Source: Pieris napi
Lineage: Eukaryota; Arthropoda; Insecta; Lepidoptera; Pieridae
Direction of reading: 5' to 3'
Assembly (NCBI RefSeq): GCF_905475465.1
Contig: NC_062244.1
Location: 1,190,501 to 1,254,500, forward strand
Length of the DNA: 64,000 nucleotides
The position numbers were made by a program, and so were the translations under genes. Shown here in pieces: positions 50,813 through 62,206 of the stretch. The notes under the pieces were generated by a model. It saw only the letters and a program-made list of their open reading frames with translations, had not been told where the DNA came from and searched no databases. Within the stretch, counting starts at the first letter, position 1. The number at the start of each line of letters is the position of its first letter.

Positions 50813-51861
50813 TACCAGTCCACATCATCGTTGATTGAATTAAAGTTATGTCACAGAAAGCTCTGATGAAGCTTTCAGACAGTAGGCACTTGATATTTGG
50901 CAGAACGAAACGTGCCCAATAATTTCGATACTAAAGAACTTGAGAATCGGATAAATTTTAAAACAAACTTCAATTTGCAAACAATCAAAACAGTACTCGA
51001 AGTGTCTCGGGACGTCAGGGGTCACCAAGGACCCTTCAGAAGGCAAGGGTTGTTACTGTCTCCGAGAATTTTACAACGAATGATTTGGATTTCCTGATTG
51101 GCTTGGGGTTGATTACGTAAAGACTGTGCCTATCATATACTCAATAAAGGTGACACAAAATTATGTACATTCCATATTGAGGATAGTATATGAAACAAAT
51201 ACAAAAAACTTGGCCCTAGGCATGCACCCATATGCATACCAACGCTGTGCGTGGAAAAATCTTAATGTAGACGTGAAGACTCGCTAAAATATTACTTCCA
51301 AATGTGACCTATAACTGATGATTCTTAATGCACTTACTATATCTTATTACAATAATAATTAATTTGCAAGAATATAGTACATAAATGGTGGTACAATCTA
51401 TAGTTTGCATATTCGTAAAAGGTAGAATTTTACAAAGATATATATTACATTACAATATTATATAATTCAATTCTTATATTATTTAATCATATTATTATTA
51501 TTATATATATCATATAATCGTTATCAAATTAATATTAATTATAATGTTTCATAAATAATCATTAATATACAATTTTCTTATTTAATATTTTATAATATTT
51601 TTCATGGTGTCTTATGAAATAAAGAAAGTATATGTAATCGGTACCTGATCGGGGCGTGACATCAGTTTGTTTTTCACTTGTCATTTTCCAACAGATTGTG
51701 CCGTAGGGCTCTACACTCGATGGCTCTCGAACCTGTCTTTGATGCATTGTTCCATCAATCACTCCCATCAATAAAGGAAAATCAAGAAAATGTTTTATAT
51801 TTATATATCATTTAGTTTTGTTTATTTCTGTTTCTTTTTACCATAAAATATACTAAACTAA
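50813..51861. other. AT-rich, no gene recognised
   Basis: Overlapping 66-codon frames on both strands near 50846-51097 have no domain. 51340-51600 is extremely AT-rich. No recurring element was recognised. Confidence 0.35.
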
Positions 51862-52002
51862 ACTTCAAGAAAAGAGCGTACCAATTCTTAAGAGGGCGGC
51901 AACGCACTTGCGAGCCTCCTAGCAATGTGAGTGTCTATGGGCAGTGGTATAATGTAACATCAGATGAGCCTCCCGATTGCCTCCTTTTACATAGAAAAAA
52001 CA
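51862..52002 (-). repeat. Rep-B 5' half
   Basis: TTCAAGAAAAGAGCGTACCA, GGCAACGCACTTGCGAGCCT and ACATCAGATGAGCCTCCCGA in reversed order. Confidence 0.93.
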
Positions 52003-52659
52003 TAACAATAAGAAATAGTTAAGGCTATTTTTCTTTAGCAATTCAATGTTTGCAAGAAAATCTAATCATTGATTTCGATAATATTAGTCTGTGGGTAGGA
52101 TGCAAGCTTTTAATAAGACAAGAGCACACCTGGCTGGCTGGACAAGAGTTGCCGCACACATGGTTGATATTAACAGCAAGAATATTTTTTATTAATATGT
52201 TCTACGTATATATTTTCCTGTACTAAGTCTGAGAGAAATTTCTATAATTCTTAAAGAGTTTTAAGACGACATTCCATTAAAAAAATATAATCTTAATGGA
52301 GGCCTCCTGCTAATACTAATTACATAGGAATACCTATTGGTTATGATTAAAGTAGCGTTAGCAAAAAAATTCATTCGTTGAGCTATTCGATTTTTGTACA
52401 ATAATATCAAATTTAAGTAATAGTAATGGTAATAATTAAAAAGGGCCAGTGTATTTATAAATAAAAAATATATATTTAGAATTTAAATTCTTTCACAAAT
52501 TGTTTGTGATATTATACATTATAGTAAACTTTAAAATTGGTGCATAATTAAGTTTCTATAATATATAAAATAATTACTTAAAAACCCAAAAATCTCTATC
52601 TATACCCAACACAAACAAAACAAAATAAGATATCGTTTATTAAAACCTAAACTTAACAA
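52003..52659. other. AT-rich, nothing recognised
   Basis: No recurring element, RNA or coding segment was recognised. Confidence 0.4.
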
Positions 52660-52905
52660 TCAAATATACAGTATTTACAATTTTCTTAACCCACATAGTA
52701 ATAATAAAAAAAATTAAAAATTAATAAAAAGATTTTTTTTTATAAGTTTGATCCATGGCAGTGTACCTTTAACGCTGGCAGCATTTTCTCGCTGTATTGC
52801 GATACTTATTCCTTAAGGAAAGCACCAGCTCTGGGGTCACCGGTACTATCTACCAGGCGCCAACTTAGATCTTTAATCCAAAGGGAACAAAATCGAAGTT
52901 GAAGG
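52660..52905 (-). repeat. LINE-D 3' end
   Basis: ATATACAGTATTTACAATTT, CAGTGTACCTTTAACGCTGG, ACCAGCTCTGGGGTCACCGG and TACTATCTACCAGGCGCCAA, then AAAGGGAACAAAATCGAAGT. In the sense direction this gives one of the cleanest C-terminal readings of the family, but the CACGGCCCAAGAG block is deleted. Confidence 0.93.
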
Positions 52906-53235
52906 AAAGACTCTTATACTCCTATACTCTTACCCTTAATCAAAATTGTAATAATTTGAGACACTAATTAAATTACTGTGTAAAATACATAAAATATACA
53001 ATATTAATTTTATTCGTTTTTTTGCAAACCGTACTAATTTAGATTAGCCATTTTCCATTTTGTTTTTTCGCATTTTCAACAAATGCCAAATTCGTATCCC
53101 GTGGGATGTACTTAACGCGTCCCTCAAACGATTCAAGAAAAATATAATCCCCTCCGTCAATCTATAAGATACGGTTTCCTCCGACTAAAACATACTCATT
53201 ATGTTTATTTAAACCGACTAGTAATCTGCTGTAGC
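52906..53235. other. no gene recognised
   Basis: No recurring element or coding segment was recognised. Confidence 0.4.
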
Positions 53236-53451
53236 AGTGTTGGCTTAGTGGCTTCAGCGTGTGACTGTTATCTCTGAGTTCGTAGGTTCGATCCCCGGCT
53301 GTGCACCAATGGACTTTCTTTCTATGAGCGCATTAACATTCACTCTAATGGTGAAGAGAAACATCGTGAGGAAACCGACTTGTCTTAGACACAAAAAGAC
53401 GGTGTGTGTCAGGCACAGGCTATTAGATTGACAAATTATCGTGAAACAGAT
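53236..53451 (+). repeat. SINE-A, tail truncated
   Basis: GTGTTGGCTTAGTGGCTTCA head, GTAGGTTCGATCCCCGGCTG B-box region, GAAACATCGTGAGGAAACCG. AGGCACAGGCTATTAGATTG shows that the GGAGGCTGATCACCTACTTG block is deleted. Confidence 0.95.
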
Positions 53452-54411
53452 TTGATTCTTCTTTTGCTATGAGCCTTATGAGGCCAAGATGCTTCCTCTC
53501 TTTCTCTTATTCTTTGAACTAGGTGATCCCTACGCCATGATACATGTCATCGATTGAGCTCTATGAGTGTCACTTAATAAGACAGAGAACAAAAAAGAAT
53601 GGGTTTTACCATATGACGTACCTACTATGCATGCATGGTAAATCAAGCGAGAGAGATGTGTCAAGACCAGTGGAGATCGGTGGTTTCTGCATCAAACTTC
53701 GTGAATGCGTGAAAATATGAATACATTTTATAATGATTGAATCTAACTAGAGTTAGGAATGAATAGTTTTATTAATAATTTTGCTTCTTTCACATATTAT
53801 TTAAAAAATCTTAAAGTACATATCCGGGATTGAAACCCAGATTTATTAGCAGCCTATCCCAGTTTGGCATGGCTGGATAGTTATTAGTAATACCTATACT
53901 CGGGGATAATGTAGCATTCTAACGCGGTAATTATTTATGAAGTCTCGTATACGGTAAAAAACATGAACATATTATTAAAATACGTAATAAAATTGACTAA
54001 TTTCGAGTAAAATTGAAAATGTCTACATATAAAAAATAATAGGAAGGAAGAAATTAAAACAGCTAATTGCTTATTATTTTGGACAAAAAATAGTATTGAG
54101 AGCGTCCATTGACTCGACATCCGCCACCAAATTTCCACTCAAAAGAATAACAGTTCGTGTACCGAAAAATAAAAGCGGCAAAAGTGAGTTGGATATAGAA
54201 GATGGGTTCTGTAACAGTAAACTGTTCTAAACAGGAGCTAAGTGGACTTATCACTATTTAACCGACATTTTAAAACTACAATTAGTTTCAGCTTAAATTC
54301 ATTAGTAAATTTAATTTACTTATTTACTCACAAAAATATATACACTTACAGTACTAAGCCAATACCATAATGTCAGAAAAGAAATAAGTATAACTTGTAA
54401 GCGTTAAGTGT
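53452..54411. other. no gene recognised
   Basis: 53460-53720 is less AT-rich and may be an eroded LINE piece, but no motif could be fixed. A 63-67 codon pair of minus-strand frames at 53935-54254 has no domain. Confidence 0.35.
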
Positions 54412-54923
54412 TTCTACGCGTAAGAAGTTATACTTCTTTGGCTTTCTTTATTTTTTTTAAATATTAAATAATTAATAATAAATATTTAAATAATTTAACA
54501 ATATTTAAATAATTTAACAATATTTAATATTTAGTATATTATTCAATTATTAATTAATAATAATAATTATTTTATTATATTATTAATTCAATTTAATAAC
54601 TAGGTATGTTTCATAACCTTTTAACTAAGTAACGATAGCTCTTTGTGAAAAAGCATTGCTAAATTTCTTTGAAAAAATAATTAAAACTCCTTTATTTATT
54701 TAAAAGGTACTTTAAATGTCATTATGGTCATTCAAAATTCTTGGCAGAGCTGCTAATGTCACGCATATTCTATTTCTTTTTACTTGTAGAGTGTCTTATT
54801 CCCATCTCGCTCGCGCACGCTCGGCGCCCATACTGATAATTTTGTGTCACGGTACGCGCGCATCGTAAAATTTCACTCTCATAAATTTTTCATAACGCGC
54901 CTATAGAAGTATATCTTCAAAAA
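54412..54923. mobile_element. Rep-G element, copy 3
   Basis: Left end CTACGCGTAAGAAGTTATAC; an AT-rich expansion at 54445-54600; AAAAGCATTGCTAAATTTCT, TTCTTGGCAGAGCTGCTAAT and CATATTCTATTTCTTTTTAC; GTCACGGTACGCGCGCATCG; right end AGAAGTATATCTTCAAAAAT. It is the reverse complement of copy 1 over about 250 bp of the conserved side. Confidence 0.75.
54445..54600. repeat. AT-only low-complexity run in Rep-G
   Basis: Repeated AATATTTAAATAATTTAAC-type words, with two direct AATAATTTAACAATATTTAA copies. It has expanded inside the Rep-G element. Confidence 0.85.
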
Positions 54924-56370
54924 TTACTGATGAAGTAATGCACCATATGATCAATAGAACGGGACCCTAAAGTTTCAGCAAGTTAATGATGACGCAGGAA
55001 ACAATTCGGTCGGCCATTGAAAAGACTGAAAAATGAACGCAATCGTTGTTTGGAAGAAATCTTCAGAATAATACGAATATGAAGAGAATGAAAGAAACAA
55101 AGGGGCAATTGAAGATGAAAATAATGAAGGACAAACAATTAACACACGACGGTCTAATTAGTCTAGGAGATAACTAATTTAATAATTATAATATAATTTA
55201 CACATCACAATCATTTAGATGACACGAGTAATAATAAAAGACGCAAATAAAATAGAGGAGTCTTTTTTCAATGACATTTCATTTGCATGAATTCAATTAA
55301 CACTTCAATCAGTAAATAAAAAAATCATAAATCATAGACCTAAAATCAAAGTGTGTTCGGAATGCTGATCAAATATTTGCCGTAAATCGTAGGATTTTTT
55401 AAAAGGATTTGTAATGACGTCATCGAACAAAATTGCTTTTGCTAATGCATCTTTACAGATTCTGTATAAAATCGATCCAACCCTTTTATGTACACAAGGT
55501 ACACCTTATAAAAATTTAAACTTTATGTGTATACACTGAACACGAAGTCCTATATTCAGAAATGACACTTTCATTTAGAACTATCGTATGTAATATTCCA
55601 ATATGTTTTTGACATAGGATAGATAGACATAGCGCCATAACTCGATTCACAATATCACCTTAAGGTCCACCTGCATATATATTATTAATAAGGTTCCCAT
55701 AGCCTTGTAAATACTGAAATCATTGTTTTAATAAACTGTTTTGTTCCTATGAATAGATAATATGAGAACATGTATCCCAAGATGCAGCTTAGCTGACGTA
55801 GCTGTCGAGAATTTTAGTAGAAACTCCAACCCCATATTTTGTGTAAGAGTATAAATTTAATTAAAATTTAAATGATATTAATACGCTAGCTCTTAGACAA
55901 AATGCCTTAAAAATCTAAATAGACATGTATTGTTAAAAATTCTCCCCAAAGGGTTGTTCTCCCTTAAAGAATCCGCTTCAGCAAACCATGAACTTCAGAG
56001 GTTTCGTTTTGTGATAATTTCTCGTTTGTTTCAAAAAGCTTTCAAATTTCCACCGCCATTATTTTAAGGAATAAATGCTGAGCCAACCAAAATTAGCCCA
56101 AAAAAAAAACTCTATAAACTTAGTACGAAAGAAACGCCAATATATTTAGTGTATTGCTGTGTTGTTTCACAAATAAGCCTAAAGACGATGACTTTAGCCT
56201 TATGCTTTACCATTGCGTTTTATGTTGCGTAACGCAGCAAATTTCGGCCTACCAAACCGCAGTATGCCGCAAAACCAATCGAAAATCATTGTTTTGCACA
56301 TGTTTGAAATCGAATAGTAGATAGTAGCGGTGACAGAATTGGTGCTAATAATACCATCATCAAAGGTACA
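54924..56370. other. no gene recognised
   Basis: About 1.4 kb. No recurring family, RNA gene or domain-bearing frame was recognised. Part of 56050-56300 is less AT-rich. Confidence 0.35.
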
Positions 56371-56530
56371 ATGCCAAGTTTTTAAATTTGTTTTAATTTT
56401 CTATTAATCCATTTTTAATTATTTTTATGTGGTGGTCTTTAATCAATAAACTATTTTATTTTCTTTTTATTATTTTTATTATTAATATGTATATTAAGAA
56501 AATTGTAAATACTTTATATTTGATTGTTAT
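56371..56530 (+). repeat. LINE-D 3'UTR, degenerate
   Basis: AATGCCAAGTTTTTAAATTT, TTCTATTAATCCATTTTTAA and ATTGTAAATACTTTATATTT. Only the untranslated end remains. Confidence 0.6.
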
Positions 56531-56694
56531 GTTTAAAGATTAGATATTATATTGAATTTAGTTTATTTATTAAAGTTCACCACATGATATATATATATAA
56601 TGCTATATCTAGAATATATACTCTAGATAAACATATAGGTAAGGTAACATAATATGTTACAAGCTATCTTTTCTATAATACATGACAATTATTA

Positions 56695-56750
56695 TTATGT
56701 AGGAATATTGCAAATAGTGTATATTTGTGTGTTGGAAAGAAATATTGTTA
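56695..56750 (+). repeat. LINE-D 3' terminal scrap
   Basis: TATGTAGGAATATTGCAAAT and GTATATTTGTGTGTTGGAAA match the last 50 bp of LINE-D. Confidence 0.7.
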
Positions 56751-57786
56751 GTGACAAAAAATCTAGAACAAAATTCCTTTAAAAATACCTATGTCGTTGT
56801 ATAACGCGTTAAAGGGTTATTTTTTAATTCAACTTGAACTTGAACAAAGCCGACCATGAAACTAGTGAAACGTAACCAATATAAACAAAAGTATGATGAT
56901 ACAATCTCGCACGAACAAGATACAAATCCAACGTTTTTTGGAAATGCCGCGGCCATAATTGAGTGTTTACGGATTCGGGGAAACGGACATTTTATTGTGT
57001 CCTTTGAGTTAAGGGATTAAGTTCGTGATGTTATTATACCTTTGTCTAATTATACATAAATCTATTATATACTTTTTCTTAGAATTAAAATATTAATTTA
57101 AACTTGTAATCGTGTAATTTTGACTGCACGTTAGAACCCTGGTATCAAACGCACAATTGTTTATGGTAAAAGTTGGGAGTATGTTCCTACTCCTATGGAT
57201 GTGGATATTCGCCTTGCGAGTAGAGGAAATTTTGTATTTTTCGTTGGATGATTTTTGGTAAATTGTGTAATAAATATACCTGATAAAACAGTAAATGTGG
57301 TTGAATAATTTCTGAAGAAGACTGAAGTAAGAGAAAAGAGACACTATCCAAAGTTCAATTTGTAATGAGAAAGTTGTAACAGAAATACATAATAATTACG
57401 AGTATATTAGCTAACGATAATACTATATAATGTAAAATAATATAGTCGGCGATATGAGCGAAGACAAATAAAGCTAAAACATATACTTTCAAGATTTCAA
57501 AACCAGTTAATAGAATATCAATATTCAAGGTATGAATCAATTGACGCAGACATTGAAATTGTAGCCGGTTCGATATCCGAGAGGACAATAATCGTAAGTC
57601 AGAGAGGGCTCGTAAAGTGTGCATCCCTTGCGTCTTAATTTGTAAGGAGCGGGTACACACACATAAATAATATAAAAACAATGAACAACCTAACACTGTG
57701 GGAGCGAGAAAATATAGCCTTAAGAAGATTTAGACCCGTCAAAGAATTATTAATCCGTGTTCGTTTAATGATTAAAAGGCCACGGC
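56751..57786. other. no gene recognised
   Basis: Frames of 83 and 113 codons on the minus strand (57093-57344, 57355-57696) are hydrophobic, AT-driven and without domains. No recurring element was recognised. Confidence 0.35.
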
Positions 57787-58042
57787 CGAAAGGCTTCAGT
57801 AGCTTCGATTCACGGCTGTGCACCAATGGAATTTGTTTATATGTATTTAACATTCGCTCGAATGGTGAAGGAAAACATCGTGAGGAAACCGCCTTGCCTT
57901 AGACCCAAAAAAAGTCGACGGCGTGTTACAGGAGGCTAATCACCTACTTGCTTATTAGATTGACAAATGGTCATGAAATAGATACAGAAATCGGAGGCCC
58001 AGCCCAGACCTAAGAAAAAAGGTTGTAGCGCCACTGATTTTT
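57787..58042 (+). repeat. SINE-A, head partly lost
   Basis: GAAAGGCTTCAGTAGCTTCG joins the start of the head directly to the B-box region (GATTCACGGCTGTG), so most of the tRNA-like part is deleted. The body and the 3' end AAGGTTGTAGCGCCACTGAT are intact. Confidence 0.93.
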
Positions 58043-58281
58043 GCTTTTAATGATTAAAATGTTTTGAATCTCGTGAGACTAATTAAAGTAGTGTTGAATT
58101 TCTTTTATATATAAGAAGCCCTTGTTACTGTTGTGTAATCGATACATATTCTACACCGAACAGTAAAAAGTTTAACTAAAAAAAATCTAGGCAAAGAAGT
58201 AATTTGTCATTCAAATGTAGAGGTTTGTAATTAAAGAAACTTTAGAACTTATACTGGCAAGCCTATGCCGTGTCTATCGTC

Positions 58282-58428
58282 TAATTCGACTTAGGGTATT
58301 TCAAGAAAAGAGCATGCAAATCTAAAAAGGCAACGCACTTGCGAGCCCCCTGGCAATGTGGGTGTCTCTGGTGGTATTACTTAACATCAGGTGAGCCTCA
58401 AGTTTGTCTCCGCTTAAAATAAAAGACT
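58282..58428 (-). repeat. Rep-B 5' half
   Basis: ATTCGACTTAGGGTATTTCA, GGCAACGCACTTGCGAGCCC and ACATCAGGTGAGCCTCAAGT in reversed order. Confidence 0.92.
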
Positions 58429-58905
58429 ATATCCTGCCACTAAAGCTTGTCACAGAGACAACAGTATGTAAGTTAGGCTAATATATTTTAAAGTAATTTC
58501 TTAATTGAAGGTTAATTTTACAATGTATACTGGTAACCCTATACATTGTCTATGGGTAGAGAATATCCTGCCACAGAGTCACAAACATACCCAAGAGCAT
58601 GTTACTTATGACAATATTTATTAAAATATAATAGCGATTCTCTATACATTGTTAATTCTTAAAACACGTTTACTGCGGCGACTTTGACATGTACAGAAAA
58701 GTCTAAAATCATAAAGCACAAACCGCTGCGGTATCGGATTGCGATTGCTTCTTGAATGCTAATCATCTATCTATCCCGCTCGCACACTGGGATATCTAAA
58801 TATAGTAGGTTTATGACAATTATTGCATTATATTATTTATTAAGGGATAAATTCAAAATTATATAAATTTTTGTTGCGAAATGTTTATAATCTTCCTTTG
58901 GTATT
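58429..58905. other. no gene recognised
   Basis: ATATCCTGCCAC occurs twice (58430 and 58562). Otherwise nothing was recognised. Confidence 0.35.
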
Positions 58906-59030
58906 TATGTTCATCCCTGAGGCTGTAGGTTCGACATCTAACTGTCCACAAAAGTACTTTTCTTTCTATTTGGCACTCGCTGACGTGGAAAAAACGTGGC
59001 GTGTGTGATAGAAAAAGATCACGAAACTTT
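58906..59030 (+). repeat. SINE-A remnant
   Basis: CATCCCTGAGGCTGTAGGTT and CGACATCTAACTGTCCACAA recall the head and B-box region. The body has a large deletion after CACTCGC. Confidence 0.6.
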
Positions 59031-59033
59031 CTT

Positions 59034-59187
59034 TTTATGTTATAGCAGGCAGACGGGCAGGAGGCTCACCTTATGTTAAGGCAGAAGGCTCGCAAGCGCG
59101 CTGCCGGCCTTTTAAGAATTAGTACGCTCTTTTCTTGAAAGACCCTAAGTCGAATTGGGTCGGAAATACTTCAGTGGTAAAAACTCA
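59034..59187 (+). repeat. Rep-B
   Basis: CAGACGGGCAGGAGGCTCAC, AGGCAGAAGGCTCGCAAGCG, TAAGAATTAGTACGCTCTTT and AAATACTTCAGTGGTAAAAA. The ATACCGCCGCCCATGG block is deleted. Confidence 0.93.
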
Positions 59188-59518
59188 TTTCGCCTTATCA
59201 TTATAATATATTATATAATATATGTATAATTTTGTGTACATCTATTATTAACAAGCGGACTTCTAGATTATCGAATGACATAGCTTTTTAAATAAAAACA
59301 CAAAAAGTAATTTAAAATTAAGTAAACAGTTCAAGCAAAGGAGATTTTAACATAGTTTTATTGTTCATGCGGCGTATATTTCGCGAGATATGACTAGCGA
59401 TACAAGATAATGCCGGACAGATTTGTGAACAAACGGACAATCGTAAACTCTGCTTATATTTTTATATAATGAAGTGTTTGTATGTTTTATATGTACACTG
59501 TTAACAGCATATTATACT
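59188..59518. other. AT-rich, nothing recognised
   Basis: A TATTATATAATATATG palindromic AT run lies at about 59205-59227. Nothing else was recognised. Confidence 0.4.
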
Positions 59519-59996
59519 TCTAATATTATAAACGCGAAATTTTGTAAGTATGGATGTTTGTTACTCTTTCACGTAAAAACTACTAAATGGATTTTAATGA
59601 AAATTTACAATATAGCTTATACATCAGAATAACACTTAGGCTACAATTTATAAAGATAATGTGTGAATTGTCCAAAATATCAAGTAAGTAGGGTAAAAAT
59701 CTACCATCTGCGAGCTATTCTGGCGTGCGCTGCCAAAATCGCTAGAGTTACACATATGTATGATAGCACACAAAAAAGCCCGCCACAGTATATATCTATG
59801 TCTTATGTCTAAGCAATTATAGCCAAAATAGTGAACTATTACTACAATAAAATTTAAAAATTTGTTTCAAATGCACATTTGGCATAAATTAAAATATATA
59901 TTTTTATCGCTTCTGGTATTTAAAGTAGATAAAATATGTCTTTCGCGATACTTCATTTGGTAAAATATCCGGCGCAGACGAAGTCCCAGTCGCTAG
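59519..59996 (+). mobile_element. non-autonomous Helitron
   Basis: TCTAATATTATAAACGCGAA, GTATGGATGTTTGTTACTCT and TCACGTAAAAACTACTAAAT make the 5' region; GGCGCAGACGAAGTCCCAGT then CGCTAG before a T forms the 3' end. This arrangement is widely seen in lepidopteran Helitrons. No coding capacity. Confidence 0.75.
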
Positions 59997-60028
59997 TAAG
60001 TTTATAAATTAGAGTAACGCTGTTATAA

Positions 60029-60125
60029 ATTAGAGAAACGTCGGATAATTTTAAAATGATGTTAAATAGTTATAAATTTATAAAAATACATAACTTTAAT
60101 CCGGTTAAAAAGTTTTTTCTTTAAA
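60029..60125 (+). mobile_element. Rep-F 3' end
   Basis: AGAGAAACGTCGGATAATTT, AAATGATGTTAAATAGTTAT and TTTAATCCGGTTAAAAAGTT then TTTTCTTTAAA. It is the most truncated Rep-F copy. Confidence 0.85.
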
Positions 60126-60289
60126 ATATTCATTTTAAGTACATATGCATTACAATGTGTAAGATTTGGGAACCCTTTTAAGTAAGAAATACCTGTGTCC
60201 GGCTTCCCAGCTCTTCCATAACAAACTTAATTATAACTTAATTACAACTTTTATTTACTTTTAGTTTTGATTTTTCAACTGTTATCAAC

Positions 60290-60345
60290 AGTGCATGAGT
60301 GAGTGTGTGGTTGCAAATGTGTAAGTGAGTGAGTGAGTGAATGAA
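60290..60345. repeat. GTGA microsatellite
   Basis: Imperfect (GTGA)n / (GAGT)n run, with a clean core GTGAGTGAGTGAGTGA near 60325. Confidence 0.9.
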
Positions 60346-60445
60346 TAAAGTGTGTAACTACTAGGTCTCAAAAGCATCTCTAACACTGCGTAAGGTATGC
60401 TCATGATGGTGAGCGGGTAGATTATGATTAAACAAATACTGATAC

Positions 60446-60520
60446 TGAAGTATTTCCGAAACAATTCAACTCAGGGTCCTTTCGCGAGCCTTCTGGCATT
60501 GAAAGTGTCTATGGGCAATC
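60446..60520 (-). repeat. Rep-B piece
   Basis: TGAAGTATTTCCGAAACAAT, TCAGGGTCCTTTCGCGAGCC and GGCATTGAAAGTGTCTATGG. The segment between the AGGGTCCTT and CGCGAGCC blocks is deleted. Confidence 0.88.
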
Positions 60521-60841
60521 AAAACATTTTTTAAACTTTAAATTTGGCCATACATACGTTTTCTATGAAATGTCTGCTCTTTGGTCAAGGAACTTCAAAG
60601 TCGGTACTACCTACTACTGATGTTCACATTTTAGACTTAAAAAAACCAGTTGTCGGTAATGTCGGTTTACTGACGATAGTTGAACGTGACAACGTTATAC
60701 GAAAATACTGATGGATTGGCTGCATATTTAAAAGTAAATTTAAATTTTATTTGTTTGATAGATATTTTGTATGGATATAGAGAAGGAGGTAAATGGAAAT
60801 CACAATTGAATTGATCAAGTTACATTTATTTGTACGCATAC

Positions 60842-60874
60842 ATACAATTATGTCAATTTTAGACATAATTGTAT
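60842..60874. repeat. 13-bp hairpin
   Basis: ATACAATTATGTC and GACATAATTGTAT flank a 7-nt AATTTTA loop. It lies directly before the GC-rich island. Confidence 0.9.
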
Positions 60875-61035
60875 CGGAGGCCGATTGTGCCTCTTTGTCG
60901 CTCGTTCCGCGCTCTCGCTTGCACTTCAAGCCTTAACTGGAACGCCTCAGAGCGAGGTAACGCCGCATGAGTCATGTTTTTTCGTGCGTGCAGCCGGCTC
61001 CATCGAATTATAAGACGTTGTCACGTCAAAAACCC
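60875..61035. other. GC-rich island, unassigned
   Basis: A CpG-rich block (GTCGCTCGTTCCGCGCTCTC, AGAGCGAGGTAACGCCGCAT, CGTGCGTGCAGCCGGCTCCA) stands out in AT-rich DNA. No frame is supported. It could be a transposon 5' region or a regulatory sequence. Confidence 0.4.
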
Positions 61036-61289
61036 TTTAAACGAAATCAATGTGGCATTTTCTAAATCGTTATCCAAAAGCAATAAATCATAATTAGAGC
61101 GAAGCCTTCAACAGCTGCCGATCCTTACGATCCATTCACTTGGAACCTGCCTTTGCGCATAATTTATCGACTGTGAGCTTAAAATGACGCTGGAGTTCTG
61201 AAAGTTGAAACCAAAAACAAATTTCAAATACCATAAACAGCAATTGAAGGAAGGTAGGACTTCTTCAGCCAAGACACTTTTTGGGTAGC
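61036..61289. other. nothing recognised
   Basis: No recurring element or coding segment was recognised. Confidence 0.4.
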
Positions 61290-61455
61290 AGAACCTGACA
61301 CACGCCGTCGATGTTTTGGAGTCTGGCCGGTTTCTTCGCGAATTTTCTCTCCCATATATACAAGTTTAAATCCACGTAAGAGTCCATTATCATCCATTAG
61401 CGTACAACTGGAATTCGAACCTACAACCTCAGTTCCACTCTCAAGCCTTAGTGAT
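61290..61455 (-). repeat. SINE-A, degenerate
   Basis: CCTGACACACGCCGTCGATG, CTGGCCGGTTTCTTCGCGAA and GGAATTCGAACCTACAACCT in minus-strand order. The GTGGCGCTACAACC tail end is missing. Confidence 0.8.
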
Positions 61456-62049
61456 CTTGTATCCCGCGCTGTGTACGATGTGCAAACTAACCCCCACTCC
61501 CCTGTTTAGTGCTCAAAAAGTTTGCCGGTATCTGTACTTAGTTTAATGTATTTAATATTTTTTATTGATGTTTTCCTCGTAAATCTTTGAAACTTCTTGT
61601 ATATATTATGTGTTCTTTGGATATATCGTTAGTATAATTGTTTTTTTGTTATGTAGGTACGAAATATATGTATTATTAAAGACTTACTCTTTCCCAAGCT
61701 TCATCTTAGAGCCACATTCAATCAAAATATTGTAAGTTAATTTTATTTATTGATCAAGAGTGGGCGGTATGACAAGTATCCATAAATACTATTCAATATT
61801 GTACCTTTCAATTACCTCTTACCGAAACCGATTTTTAATAAACAAAACGTATGCAAACTCGATTATATCGACACATATAATCGATGCATGATTCGATTAT
61901 TTCCAGCAGCGAGCGAGTTGTTTTGACACAAGTGACTAATTGGCGGCGAGTGGCTGAGATTCATTGCCCGTGTTCGGTTGGAATAAATATTGATCAATTG
62001 ATTTAATTTATCAACAAAAATATATTATACGATTACTATGTATGTAGTT
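61456..62049. other. no gene recognised
   Basis: A GC-richer patch lies at 61900-61985. TATCGACACATATAATCGAT near 61866 is partly palindromic. Nothing was supported. Confidence 0.35.
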
Positions 62050-62200
62050 ATTAAGTATTTATTTCCAACTCACAAATATACAGTATTCACAATTTTTTAA
62101 ACCATCATAGAAATAGTAATGGCAGTGTACTTTTAATTCTGGTATTTCTTCGCTGTATTGCGATACTTATTTGTCGAGGAAAGCACCGTGTGCGGGTACA
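62050..62200 (-). repeat. LINE-D 3' end, left arm of head-to-head pair
   Basis: TTTCCAACTCACAAATATAC, CTGGTATTTCTTCGCTGTAT and TATTTGTCGAGGAAAGCACC on the plus strand, so the sense direction is minus. It meets the plus-strand copy within about 10 bp. Confidence 0.88.
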
Positions 62201-62206
62201 GACTCT

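Noticed and set aside
57355..57696. 113-codon hydrophobic minus-strand frame
   Set aside because: AT-driven Leu/Ile/Tyr composition with no motif. It may look like a membrane protein but is probably chance.
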